Shown here: piece after piece, positions 45,960-57,639 of the stretch
Position numbering within the stretch: position 1 is the stretch's first letter
Layout: each line of letters starts with the position of its first letter
DNA from: Petrosia ficiformis
Lineage: Eukaryota > Porifera > Demospongiae > Haplosclerida > Petrosiidae
Reading direction: 5' to 3'
DNA: 64,000 nucleotides
NCBI GenBank assembly: GCA_947044365.1
Contig: OX345641.1
Coordinates: 1,865,460 to 1,929,459, forward strand
Program-made: the position numbers and the translations under genes
The notes under the pieces: generated by a model
Told to the model about the DNA's origin: nothing
Database searches by the model: none
The model's input: the letters and a program-made list of their open reading frames with translations, nothing else

Positions 45960-46854
45960 TTTTTTTTTGTGTGTTGCAAATTATACTTCGTTCTCCCTTT
46001 CATTTTTATATGTATCAATGACTTTTTGTCAGAATGTGTGAATTTTTTCTATAATAATTTCTTTATTAACTTACCTTATAAATAGAAGGATATATATGAT
46101 GTTTTAGTATGTTCATGGTTAATACATTGGCCTGGACCAGATAGGTGATGCTCGTTTTGGATTCAGGAGCTGCTGTGTCAGTGACATGTTTCAAGAAGCA
46201 TATACATTTACACTGAATGAGTTACACTGCATAAGTGCATGTAGTTGAACATGTTCCCTAATATTAATCTTAGTGCTTTGTAACAGACTCCAGACTAGTA
46301 CTAGCATTCAAGATTTAAGCTTGAAGCATAGTTTTCTGTTCAGACTGGCCTGGATTATCAGGCTACCAATCATATTTATGTTTATCTGATGGTACTAGGG
46401 AGTGGGCGGGTGCGACTTCAATCAGTTTCAAAATAGAGTATTATATAATATGACTCTAACCTGCACTGCATGAAAAAATGCATTTGAATTGTATATGCTT
46501 AATTACTGATCAAATGTGTATCACATATAGTGAATGCCTTTGCTACATATATGGTTCATGTTGTAGATGGATCACATATGCACCTTTATGAACACCATCT
46601 ATGAGCATGATTAAATATGTAGCTGATAATGCCTGATATAGCATCTTATATTATACATATTTGATCTATTCACTGATATATTATTTAGGTGAAGCATATC
46701 TGTTTTATTTGTGATACATATACAATTCAAATATTAGAAAATTTAAATACAATTAATTTTCAAATATAAACTTTTTTCTTGATTGCACACACAGTAAGAA
46801 CAGTTTCTGTTTCAAGTTTAATGGGACACACAACACATGCACTCTTGATCCGAG
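45960..46854. other. 3' flank of the micro-exon gene; no gene seen
   Basis: AT-rich DNA without a credible open frame or repeat. Probably 3' UTR and intergenic sequence. Confidence 0.45.
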
Positions 46855-48179
46855 TCAGTGGGATAAATGTGGATGGGCCAAACGGTTCAAACAAGTCAGG
46901 CATAAAGACTTGGATCGGATGATTGGGGGAATGACGGTGTGGATGTGGTTTATACCACTAGACATTCGCCATTGAAGTAACATAAAACTCCCCTCCCATT
47001 TGATTTTAATCTTTTGGTGGAAAAAGTATTTCACAATTCCAGGGTGAGTATCATTTGTTGTCTTGGCAATAGCCATTACATATTTACATCTTTCAAGCTT
47101 AGACTTTTCGCTACCAATTCGATCACCCCAAATAGTAACGGTGGAGTAACTGTCATAGAGTAACTTTGACAAACAACGAAGGGAATCTTTGTCAAATGAG
47201 TAACAATAAAATGGTGGAAGAAATGAAGCATTTTGTTTTAATAAGTAGTTCATAGATGGTTGGAGTGGTATCAAATTCTGTATATTCACAAACACAGTCT
47301 GACGTAGATGGAAATAAAGTATCTGATGCAGTACCACCAGGACATTTATTCAAAAGTGATCAGAACAAATGTTGGTATTCATCAACAGCTGACAGATCTG
47401 AGTATATCATGTGCTTCATCTCAGAGTCTTCCAGAAACCTTCTCATAACTTGAATTTCAATAGAGTGTTGATTGGTGTGATAGGATCCAAGAAGGCCATT
47501 GTAACGCTCAAAACTGAATAGCCAAAAACTGTATATTGGTCCGAAATCAATAATGCAATCCTTGAGATGAGTGTGCAGATGCATATTAATAGTCGCTGCT
47601 GATTGCCCATAAATAAGTAATAAGTAGCAGATATTCCATAAAATGATCCCCACAGCAACAAGAATAGCAAAGTCCACTTCAAAATTCTAAGAGCAACAAA
47701 CTGTGTAGAATCACTCTTCACATTGTCATGATGCTGCAGATCAACATTCACTTCTTGCTCTTCAATATCCCAGAATTCAGGAGTGCCATTACATTCAGGC
47801 TCAGATTCACTGTCACTGTCAGAATTACTGTTACTAGAATTCACAGAATTAGGAGCTTCCATTGAATTGTCCGTTATCAAAAGATCATCATCATTTCCAA
47901 TTCTAAAAAAAATTACTATAGTCACAATTGCAATAACAAAACACACAAATAGAGATACAATGTTCATACATAATGAGGAAACATATACGTGAAATGGAAG
48001 TTGACAAATTTCAATGTGACATAATTAATAAGATCTTAACTTTCAGAACTTGAAGTACTGAATTTATACAATAGTGCATTCCCCGCCTCAGTTACATAAC
48101 AAAAATGAGTCAAATTACACTAATAACTCAGAATACAAGACCACAAACAAGCACTTCATATACAAACAAATGCATCAAG

Positions 48180-48210
<31 letters not shown>

Positions 48211-48410
48211 TATATACCATCAGTCAAATTTCCCGGATCTGAATAGCTCTCAAACTCCTGTTCTGATTCTGAAGATGAGGCAGCTAGATCAGTAACATCA
48301 GTTGTCTTATTCCACTTGTTTAGATCTTTATTATAATATAAATCAACATACACAGCTTCCATTAGCATTTCATTGTAGTGATCACACTTCTTCCTTTTCC
48401 TTCCACTCAT
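46855..48410 (-). pseudogene. CACTA/EnSpm transposon transposase remnant (tnp2 / DUF4218-like)
   Basis: Three minus-strand pieces. 47443-47967 has an acidic Ser/Asp stretch followed by LRILKWTLLFLLLWGSFYGIS, a start typical of EnSpm proteins. 47360-47590, in another frame, has DFGPIYSFWLFSFERYNGLL and SIEIQVMRRFL (DUF4218 hallmark). 46855-47337 has the C-terminal TIWGDRIGSEKSKLERCKY and HPGIVKYFFHQKIK. The catalytic core expected between the first and second pieces is absent, and the frame changes, so this is an internally deleted copy. The short frame starting MSGRKRKKCDHYNEML at 48410 may be its first exon. CACTA elements transpose by a DDE mechanism. Confidence 0.7.
48180..48217. repeat. 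(AT)n microsatellite
   Basis: ATATAT run within an intron or gap of the CACTA remnant. Confidence 0.9.
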
Positions 48411-48439
48411 TCTATAGTTATAGCAAATTACCACGCCCA

Positions 48440-50156
48440 CAAGGTGGAGTATAGTTGTGCATATCTTAGAAGTTTACAGGATGATAATGATCTAGTTGTG
48501 ATCAAGGCAGACAAAGGCAATGCAACAGTAGTAATGGATAAGAATGATTATGAAGGCAAGATGGATGAACTACTTAAAGGTAAGGATTATACAAGAATTA
48601 AGAGAAACCCCACGGCAACAATAGAGAAAAAGGTTAAGGACACCCTTATTAGGTTAGAAAGGAATAGTAGCCTACCCACCCCCCTAAGGAAACGCTTAAC
48701 ACCCCAACAATCTAAATGTCCCCAGATATATGGACTACCTAAGGTGCATAAAGCCGGTATACCTCTCAGACCGATTGTTAGTACAATTGGGTCTCCAACC
48801 TACCAGTTGGCAAAAGAGCTTTGCCGTATTTTGTCACCAATTGTAGGCAAAACCAATTCATATATCCGTAACTCGTCTCATTTTGTTGAGAGGATATCGG
48901 AGATAGAATTGCAAGAGGTGGACAGACTAGTTAGCTTTGATGTTAAAAGTCTTTTCACCATGGTGCCTATTGATGATTCCCTCAGGATCATACGTGATCG
49001 ATTAGTTGTAGATGACACTTTAGATGAGAGAACCACCTTAACAATTGATGAGATTTGTGATTTAACTAATCTCTGTCTCAGATCCACTTTCTTTAGGTTT
49101 AATGACTGTTTTTATGAGCAGAAAGATGGTACCGCCATGGGGTCTCCGTTGTCTCCAGTTGTTGCTAACATCTTTATGGAGGACTTTGAAGGAACAGCTT
49201 TAGTCACATGTGATTTACCACCAAAACTGTGGCTAAGGTATGTCGATGATACGTTTGTGGTGTGGCAACATGGAGAAAACCACCTTGGTGAGTTCTTGGA
49301 ACATCTTAATGGACTTCACACAAGAATAGACTTCACAATGGAGGAAGAGGTAAGTGGTAAGTTACCCTTTCTAGATGTACTAGTTGAGAGGAAAGATAAC
49401 AGACTCACAACTGACATCTACCGGAAACCTACAAACACCAACAGGTATCTCAACTATAGATCTAGCCATCACCCCAGAGTGAAAATGGGGATCATCAAAA
49501 CACTTAGATCTAGGGCTGAGAAGATTTGTGGAGATGATAGAATGGAGAGTGATGAGAGAAAAAAGTTAAAGAATATCTTTATGGACAATGGCTACCCAAG
49601 ACAGAAAGTCCAGGCAGCACTGAGGAAGAAGACCGGCACATGCCCCAAACAAGATCATGGGGAAAAGGGAACTAATGAAGAGATTAAGACCCTTGTGTTG
49701 CCATACACTCCGGGACTCAGTGAGAATATTGATGTAGTTTGTAAACATCTACCAGTGAAAATTGCCTTTACCAGTAAAAGCACACTTGGGAATATGTTGA
49801 CACAAGTCAAAACACCGATTCCACCCTTTGAAAAGACGGGGGTCATTTATGCCATTCATTGTGAATGTGGTGGAACTTACATAGGTGAAACCGGAAGGAC
49901 TTTCAAGATCAGGATGAGTGAACACAAGAGAGCTATCAAGATCGGAGATCATAACAATGCTATATCAGTACATGTTCATTCTACAGGTCACAGTATTCTA
50001 TGGGACAAGTGTGAAGTTTTAGCAGTTGAAGAAAATTGGAGAAGAAGAAAGATCAGAGAAGCTATCTTAATAAAAAGTACTTCTGACACCATCAATACAG
50101 ACCCTGGAGTACACATTAATCCGTCTTGGGACTCTATTCTACCATCACAGACTTAA
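48440..50156 (+). mobile_element. Penelope-like retroelement (RT + GIY-YIG endonuclease), 5'-truncated
   Basis: One uninterrupted frame; element similarity begins near 48446, and the apparent ATG at 48378 lies in flanking DNA. Order, numbered from 48378: VIKADKGNATVVMD, then RT motifs PQIYGLPKVHK, RPIVSTIGSPTY, VSFDVKSLFT, DGTAMGSPLSPVVANIFME and the catalytic YVDD at residues 288-291, then KLPFLDVLV and IYRKPTNTNRYLNY. A linker follows, then a GIY-YIG nuclease with GVIYAIHC (from 488), TYIGETGR (YIG 501-503) and the Glu-bearing C-terminal block. Penelope-like elements prime reverse transcription at a nicked target. The frame has no breaks, so the insertion is recent, but the N-terminus is missing. 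It sits against the 5' end of the CACTA remnant. Confidence 0.92.
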
Positions 50157-50334
50157 TCTAAACCTTCATGTCATAGTTTACTTTTCTTGTACCATCATTG
50201 TCAAACCTTGTTATTTTCTGTACTACCCTTTGTATTCCTGTACCATCATTGTTCTCACTCTTTGTACTGTCATGATGTCATCACTTGTTATCTGTCCGTA
50301 TATAAATAGGTTATTTGGTTTTGTTTTTTGTATA

Positions 50335-50372
50335 CTGCTGAAGAAGACCTTCGGGTCGAAACGTTCAGTTTT
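50335..50372 (+). ncRNA. Hammerhead-ribozyme-like motif in the Penelope 3' region
   Basis: CTGAAGA (50338-50344; hammerhead core CUGANGA), then a stem GACC-TTCG-GGTC with an extra A, then GAAAC (50358-50362). Penelope-like elements are known to carry hammerhead ribozymes in their terminal repeats. Flanking stems I and III were not convincingly paired here, so self-cleavage is uncertain. Confidence 0.4.
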
Positions 50373-51599
50373 TTATTAATAATAATTTTATTATAATTAA
50401 AAAAACTCTACCGTGTTATTAAGGCTCAATAAAATTACTCTATTATATAGTATTAAATATGTAGCATATCTATATCACATACCACATATGAGTCATATGT
50501 GCTTCAGATATATTGCATTTGTAAATGTATTTTTTCACCCAGTGCTGGTGTAATAGCAACCTTCATATCTTCTGATCATCTCTATATTTGTCTGGAAGAC
50601 AGAGAGGTTGGAAAAATCTCCATTTTTGCAATCGCAATAAGTACAAAACCAAAAAAGCCACGCCCACCAATCATGGCGTGCGTGCACCAAGTACAATGCA
50701 TTTTGAGAAAACAAATAGAGCCGTTTTCTGAAAATTCATTTTACTTTTATAGTTACTAGAGGCTAAAGAAAGTTGAATTCTGTAGCTTTTCACTGAAACC
50801 ATAAAATTTACCTTTCTAGGCACTATCAAACTCCGATCTTTCTCAGAGAGCAACTACAGTTACCCTGCCAGGGTTTCCCACCCACCACCCCCTCAGTAAT
50901 AATTATACCCCTGGGTGGGTGTGGCTTCCAAAAGATACAGAACCAGGTTGTATGCAGCAAGAAGCTGGCAAGACTAGACACTGATTGGAGTTTCATCTAC
51001 CCCTCCCCCTAGTACAACCTTAAAGAGACTGGTTATACTTATATTCTAAGAGTATCTTTGATCTGAGGACACAGGTAATAAAGATGTTATGTGTTTTGAG
51101 TTCTTGATCTCATCGCCTCTTATGTTATCATAGATTGCTCAATATAATTATGTATGGAGTGAGTCCACCTCCTGATAACCCTCAAGTGAAAGATATAAAG
51201 TATTAGTGTATACCACACTATATAGGGAACACAACTTTTGAATGTTACTCTGGAGTCTATTAAGCTTGGGAAATTCACACCCGCATGTGCAATATGTGCA
51301 AGTACTGAGTAGAAGAGCAAGAGCCAATTGCCTCCTTGTCAAACACTTCTAAACAACCAGATGTAGACCTGTCAAATTCTGAAAACGTATATAGTTACAG
51401 TATAAAAGCAGACTGAGAAGTTAGGATATATTTCAAATTCCTTATAATTATATAATTATAGTATATAATTATAGTTTGTGAAAAATCAAACATGTTAAAA
51501 CACCCTATGAATATTTTCCATCAGTATGTAAATAGAAGACATACATATTATCCTCCATACATGCCTATATAATTAATTATACTTGGTACAGTGTAGTAC
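50373..51599. other. No gene recognised
   Basis: AT-rich sequence with a Pro-rich-looking 'cccacccaccacccc' patch near 50878. The short frames on both strands show no family features. Confidence 0.45.
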
Positions 51600-54045
51600 T
51601 GAATTGTATATCTTTTTCAGGTTCACAACCATAGATACAGAGTCCAGAGCAGGTCTAACATCTAAATAGATTGGAACTGAATTGTCTTTTTCAGGTTCAC
51701 AACCATAATAATCAATAACATATCGAACAGTACGTCCACATCTGTCTATAATCCAGTCATGGCGATCAAACGGAAGTTCATATCTATTATGTTAACATGA
51801 ATAAAAAGATTAACACAAATATAAAGATTGACGATTTCTGTTTATAACTTTCACTAAAGGCCTTTGAATTATTAACAATCTTTGTACATGCGCCATTTTC
51901 ATATAATTATTCTTCCCATTCTTTTTTGTGTGTCAAATTTCAATCCACTGCTTCATTATTGAGTTACAGTATAATCATGTATTAACTTTATGACATTAAA
52001 CTATACACTATAGTACATACAAATTTATCATAATTATTTCAGGTGATAATGTGAACAGATTTTACTATAAATACTGAGACCACAACCTTTGGAGTATCAT
52101 TGTATTAATTATCAGCTAGTTATTTAATAATATAAATTGTACTAACCGCATCCATGATCTGATACGAGCTCTTGGATTATAATCTTTAGCTCTACCTTTA
52201 AAACTAACCAACTTTGGTGACATACATTCACTGTTTGGACAGGATCACAGAATATTTTAACTCACTGTAGTAAATTTGAAAACTAAAGTGAAATTACGGC
52301 AAATATTACATTAATATTAACTATGATTTTAATATGACCGAGGACTGGAATATCAAGCCGACTATCATACATTTTGACCACTCTGGTCCTACTCACTAAA
52401 TACATGTACATGTACTCACCATATACAATTCACTTTCAATTTCCTGCATAACCACCTGTTCCCACACAGCTGCTATTATCAATCTTAAAACTAAACATTT
52501 CATTTGGTTTCTTTCTATTAACTCTATATTTCATTATTTACTGGTACATGTACATCATGTGCTGTATACTAACTTGGCATGTAGGGCCTCCCATTTTAGT
52601 ACCTCTTGCCATGCCTCTTCATTATTACGATTATGAATAGCAATAATGTGTTTCATATCTACTGGTTTGAGTTGATCACCTGACCAATGCCACCCCTGTG
52701 ATTTAAAAACACAAACATAAATACAGTGTACTATCTATCAATATCGGCATTCTAAAGTTATTATATCAGTTCATCACCAAAGTGTGTTCACATTCACGAT
52801 GATCTCAAAATTAGAATGTGATGAATTTATATGTAATATAATGTATAGTTTAATGTCATAAGGTTAATACATGATTATACAGTTTATACTGTAACTCAAT
52901 GAAGCAAAGCAGTGGATTGAAATTTGATGTACACAAAAAAGAACGGGAAGGACAATGATATGAAAATGGTGCAGTTATTTGCTGGTCAAAGGCATCAATA
53001 TTTTTCTGAGGTCATGGTGAACGTGAATGACCTTTACCTAGTGAAACAAATGACACAACAAAATATCACAGAGATTATCTCAAATGTTTCACCTTTCTAA
53101 TCATAGCGTTAAGGAACATATGATATTCCCATTTTTCATTTTCTTTTCCACCTGCTTTTGGAATAGAAGACATTTGACGATCCTTTGATAAAGTAAAGGG
53201 CTGATCTGGAAGTGGTTCTTGACTAAGAGGAGGGATCTGTTGGAAAAATCCAATGCTAATATAACATAGTAGTGATGTAATAAATTTCATGATATACTGT
53301 ATAGTTGTTACTTTTCGCAAGAAATTATTTTCGCTTAAATTCACAGTCAATTGAAGACTGTGTAAATAACATTCCATTCTTCAATCGAAGGTGATAGTGA
53401 GCATGAATGAGCAAAATCTTGATCTGTAAACTGCATCAATAATGGAGCAGTTTCCGTTACCATGAATTTTCATGTACTCAAAAAAACCAACTATACAGTA
53501 TGCCATACAAATATTTCCAAGTAAAGTTTTTATCACCAATTATTCATGAATGTACAAATTTTCAATTTTCAGGCAGAAAGAAATATCATAATTGAACTTT
53601 AAATTACTAACTGACAAATTTTTACCTCAGTCTCATAGGTACCCCCAAAAACAGGTCCCGGACATAGATAGTAGAGTAGAAGGAAACCACTATATTCTAC
53701 TCTATTATCTATACCCCGGAGAAATACTCCTTCCTCCCTCTCTCAGTGGGTCAGGTCGTGAGGACTTACTGTCATCTTACAATTGCAGACATTTTAAATT
53801 TCTGGGATACACGACATCCAGTCACAAAAAAAGGCCTTTTCAAAGCACCACACAACTTCCCTGTTGGATTAGTTAGGTTTTATCTAGCTCACTAACTACT
53901 AACTAAGTGTGATATTACTGCATCAAATAGTATGCTTAATTTACCATATTTCTTGGGTTCACTTCATGTTTCATGACTACCTAATAACACTCTGACACTC
54001 TGACACTTTAGCCGACTCTTTGTCTTCTTTCGGACATTTTGCCAT
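51600..54045 (-). pseudogene. HCCS paralogue, degraded (segmental duplicate)
   Basis: All five exon positions of 28181-30529 can be found on the minus strand: about 53929-54045, 53098-53240, 52574-52696, 52147-52232 and 51630-51787, with similar introns. Lesions: the first exon is rearranged after the second Cys (a GTGTCAGAGTGT duplication) and reaches an in-frame stop. PSEQ is lost from the WEYPSEQMF block. Past ALDS in the last exon the sequence is replaced by a second copy of the GCEPEKD-region, so the conserved WDRMKV…WWRW end is missing. Conserved blocks such as [12 protein letters not shown] remain. A product with heme-lyase activity is unlikely. Confidence 0.85.
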
Positions 54046-54398
54046 TATAAACCACACCTACAGACACGGCTAATTATTAACGTTTATTAAAAAAAGGCGC
54101 GCGCTCCATGCAAAAAGCCAAAAACTAGTGGGGCGTTTTAGCCGTTTTTCTTACACGCAGAGTTTTGCTCTCTGAAGAATTTCAGGTACTATCATCTGCG
54201 AATAACTCACTAACTTCAATTTTGTAAGTTCTTCTGTAACCAATGTTACACAAGGACGATTTTAATGTTATGTATATATTACATGAATTAATTAATTGAT
54301 AAAGAGCATTTCATATATTGCAGATTGTCGTTACATAACTTTTGTAATTTATTTTGATGATGTGATTTTGTTATAATAATATAATTATTACATATATA

Positions 54399-54429
<31 letters not shown>

Positions 54430-54486
54430 ACTAGTAGATAAGATGTAGCAGAATGAATTAATTTTAAACTTCGTATCAACTTGTAG

Positions 54487-54553
54487 GAAAAAAGAAATTG
54501 TAAAAGGAGCTTGGAATTTGGAACAGATCTACAGTCTAATCATGGGTGGATGT
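54487..54553 (+). pseudogene. Duplicate of the MGGC first coding exon
   Basis: Same layout as 31102-31157: acceptor TTGTAG at 54485-54486, a purine-rich leader (AAAAAAGAAATTGTAAAAGG), then ATGGGTGGATGT (54542-54553) and donor GTGAGT. The leader and intron have diverged but the four codons and the splice sites are unchanged. No micro-exon array or downstream exons were found within the following 9 kb, so it is an orphan exon unless it is spliced to something beyond the window. Confidence 0.65.
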
Positions 54554-54726
54554 GTGAGTATGATTATAATTATAGTTATAGATATGTACTAGTTTAACAT
54601 ATTAAGTAATAGTTACATTACATAATATTTAAACCATGCATGAATAATTCATTTTGATGTTTCATTTTGATCCTGATAAAATATAAATGTTTTTTTTGCT
54701 GATAAATTAATAATATTCATATGTTG

Positions 54727-55054
54727 TGGAACCCCTTTCGACTTATCTCACGCTCTGTCGTGTAAAAAAGGCGGACTTGTCACTCACCGACATAACGAAG
54801 CGCATGGTGCTTTTGGGGATTTAACAGCTCTTGTTTGGAATCAAATTAAGGAGCTCGTGGTAAGAGAAGCTAGTACTCTATCTCATACTCCAGCTCTCGT
54901 GGCTGATATATCCATTCGCGGGGTATGGATTCCACAAGCTGAGGCGTTATTTGACATTATAGTAACTGATACTGATGCCCAGTCTTATCTGAGTTCATCC
55001 AATGTGATTACAAGAGTTCTTTCAATTTGTTTTTTATTGTCTTACAATACCTAA
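54727..55054 (+). pseudogene. Retroelement C-terminal domain fragment (CG…HALxCKKGG…RHNE type)
   Basis: Reading from TGT 54727 in one frame: CGTPFDLSHALSCKKGG, then VTHRHNEAHGAFGDL, then LVADISIRGVW, EALFDIIVTDTDAQSY. The same domain occurs, diverged, at 57838-58326 (-). It combines a Cys/His zinc-binding-like cluster with a D…D/E-rich segment that may be a nuclease fold, and it is found at the end of pol-like proteins of animal retroelements. The fragment is truncated on both sides and interrupts the segmental duplicate of the HCCS region. Confidence 0.6.
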
Positions 55055-55059
55055 AAGCT

Positions 55060-56073
55060 GGCCGTACTTCATTTGGGCGCTAGCGTCTCTAGTTTTCTGG
55101 ACATGTTTGGTAACAGACAGACATGATCAGGTGTTTATACATCAGTGATAATGATACATCACCAAAGGTGAATATTGATGCCAATTGTATTGCTCACTGA
55201 TGAAGCATGCATGGCATGCATAGTAATTAATTTTGCCAATGAAACCTTACACTCTCATGATTATAAATCAAGTTTTTTTCTGGCATGCAGGCTTCACAAC
55301 CCAAACCATTTTTAATAGCCATCCCCAACTCAGAAATCTTGGATCAGTGCCTGTATTATAGCTATACCATAAGAAGATCCAGTTGTGTTCGTTCTGACAC
55401 ATGTGAAATTACTCGGCAGGACTGAAATTATAAAACCACACCCTCAAAAATAAAACCTGTCAAAGTATCAACTCAGCAATGATGAAAATGTATTGTTCTA
55501 TAGCTGAAGAGCTTCACTAGACAACCTAAGTAATGTTTGCATGTAAGCATTGTCTTTGAATTAGTTATAACTAGTGAGTATCCCATCATAAATAATTAAT
55601 GATATAAATATTTCAACACGCTTCATGCACCTACAATCAGAATTGCCCTTCTTTAAAACCTAGCCCGATTTACAGTTTGACTAATGTATATTAGTCAGAG
55701 GAAGGGGTGGATCAGACATTTAAAAAGAAGTGACTACATGATAGTTGCTCTTTTCAGTTACTTTTTAGTTTATCATAGCCAATCAGATTACAGAAAAAGA
55801 AGCCACATGATTAACCTAAGTAATTTGCTAAAAGAATCTGGTTGGTTGTAGTCACATCACACTTCAATGGAGCTAAAACATTAATGATTTGGTGGCTGGG
55901 ACGTCTTGTTTACATGACGAACTCACCTTTGGCTTGTACATTATGTGAACTCAACATTTATTGACTGTGCTACATATAGGTTATATGCTGTTTTAGCGAG
56001 ATTACAGCTATTTCAATCCCAAGGGCAAAGCTCGAGAAATGCAAAATAGATGTAATCCCAAAAAAACAGTGTA
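55060..56073. other. Remainder of the segmental duplication, partly inverted
   Basis: 55300-55575 matches 31440-31705 directly (shared GACTGAAATTA, CAAAACCACACC, TAGTTATAACTA). 55600-55640 matches ~32115-32160. 55040-55100 matches 32170-32215 in inverted orientation, and 55870-55935 matches ~31300-31360 inverted. No gene. Confidence 0.6.
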
Positions 56074-56675
56074 CAGTAAAATCCCTCTTAACAGACACTC
56101 CTGAGTTGCAGACATCTACTAAATAATGAACAGCTGCCACAGTCCCCACAAACTTGTCATTGATCTCAATATTGTTGCAAACCCGAACATACGGGCATCC
56201 CGCTACTCTATACAATGGACGTCAGTTATACCTATATACAATAGTACTAATAATATGGACAAATATTTTTGAAAGTAATAAAAACAACATGCAACAACAG
56301 TACTTATATACATATATATATATATTTTTTACATTTGTCCCGGAAGAGCTTGAGACTGAACAACTCTCTCTAGTTTATTACAACAGCCATAATGTAGCAC
56401 ATTGCCACAAGTTGTTTCCCAAACCACTTTGTAAACATGGTATCCTCTTATATACAAATTCACTTACAAAATTCAGTTTCTTGACGTCCAGCTATAGATT
56501 GACTAGCCATAACAACTTAAGTAGCATGGAAGTAGCTAGAGTTTGAACTGCACGCGCACATGCCACCTGTTATCCTGTGTTAACCGAACTTAGCCCTTGC
56601 GACAAGGACATACACCTCGTTAAAAAGGACAAAAAAGTCCAGCCCAATGGTATCCTCTTTAGAGGGATTTTACTG
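56074..56675. mobile_element. 602-bp Tigger/pogo-like non-autonomous element
   Basis: Terminal inverted repeats CAGTAAAATCCCTCTTAA (left) and CTCTTTAGAGGGATTTTACTG (right), with sub-terminal 'cagacactcc'-type sequence typical of pogo-type mariner ends. No transposase frame. Flanks are GTA on the left and TTTA on the right, so the TA target duplication is not perfectly clear. Confidence 0.75.
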
Positions 56676-57639
56676 TTTAAAACCCTTTCATATACTGCAA
56701 AAACTAAATTAACTAATTTATTTGTTAGCACAGTTGCAACACTGTAAAAATTAATTGTTTGTTGTTTCACTCAATTCGGTTGGTTTGTTATTTACAATTT
56801 CATATGTCTATAAGTATTACACTATGAATAATGTGAGCCCTCTATAGTATAGAGTTATGTTATATAATATGACAAACATTTACTATAGCTAGCTACTTTG
56901 ACAGTGACAATGTTACTGTCAAGCAGTATGTATGATGTCCTGCTTTGACAGTGACACTTACTGTCACGCAGTATGAATGACATCTTGTTTAGCAGCCTGT
57001 CCATGGCTTCATAACAATTATTTATGTTTGATGTTTATAATTATAAAAATGAAACTCATATAACCTGGTCAAAATAACAGTGTAGTGGAAGCCCACTGAG
57101 TTTATTGTGTATGGCTTCCAGCATACAAACAGTTCACATATGAATATTATTATTATTATTATTATCAAAACAAAGAAATACAGATAACAACAGTAGTTAA
57201 ACAATAATAACAATAAATACTAGAGAATGCTAGCATGAATGCTAATCATTGTGGGGCGAGCCTGAGAAGGTGCTTAAAGGGCGAAATTAACTACAAAAGT
57301 CTTAATTGCATTTCTATGACTATACCTGTAGTTATGGCGGCACTGGTCCTGGATCCATACTGTTAAGTTCTCTCTCCTCTTTCGTTTAGCTCTGTCCCTT
57401 TCTCTTCTCCTTTTAATCCATCGATTAAACACGTGGCTTTCAAACTGTATTTATCGATCAAACATGTGGCTTTCAAAATGATTGAAAGTATTTACTAATA
57501 AAAAGGTTTTACGGAATACGTAACTACATTCGAATAAAAATAAGGTAAAAGCAAAACAAGTATAGTTCAAAATATTATTTAAAAGAAAAAAAAAAAATAT
57601 ATATATATATATAAATGGAATTAAGAGAGATAGTTCAAT
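56676..57639. other. No gene recognised
   Basis: AT-rich; a short ATT microsatellite (57148-57165) and an AT run (57595-57612). Two TTGACAGTGACA…ACTGTCA(A/C)GCAGTATG direct repeats lie near 56897 and 56943. Confidence 0.45.
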
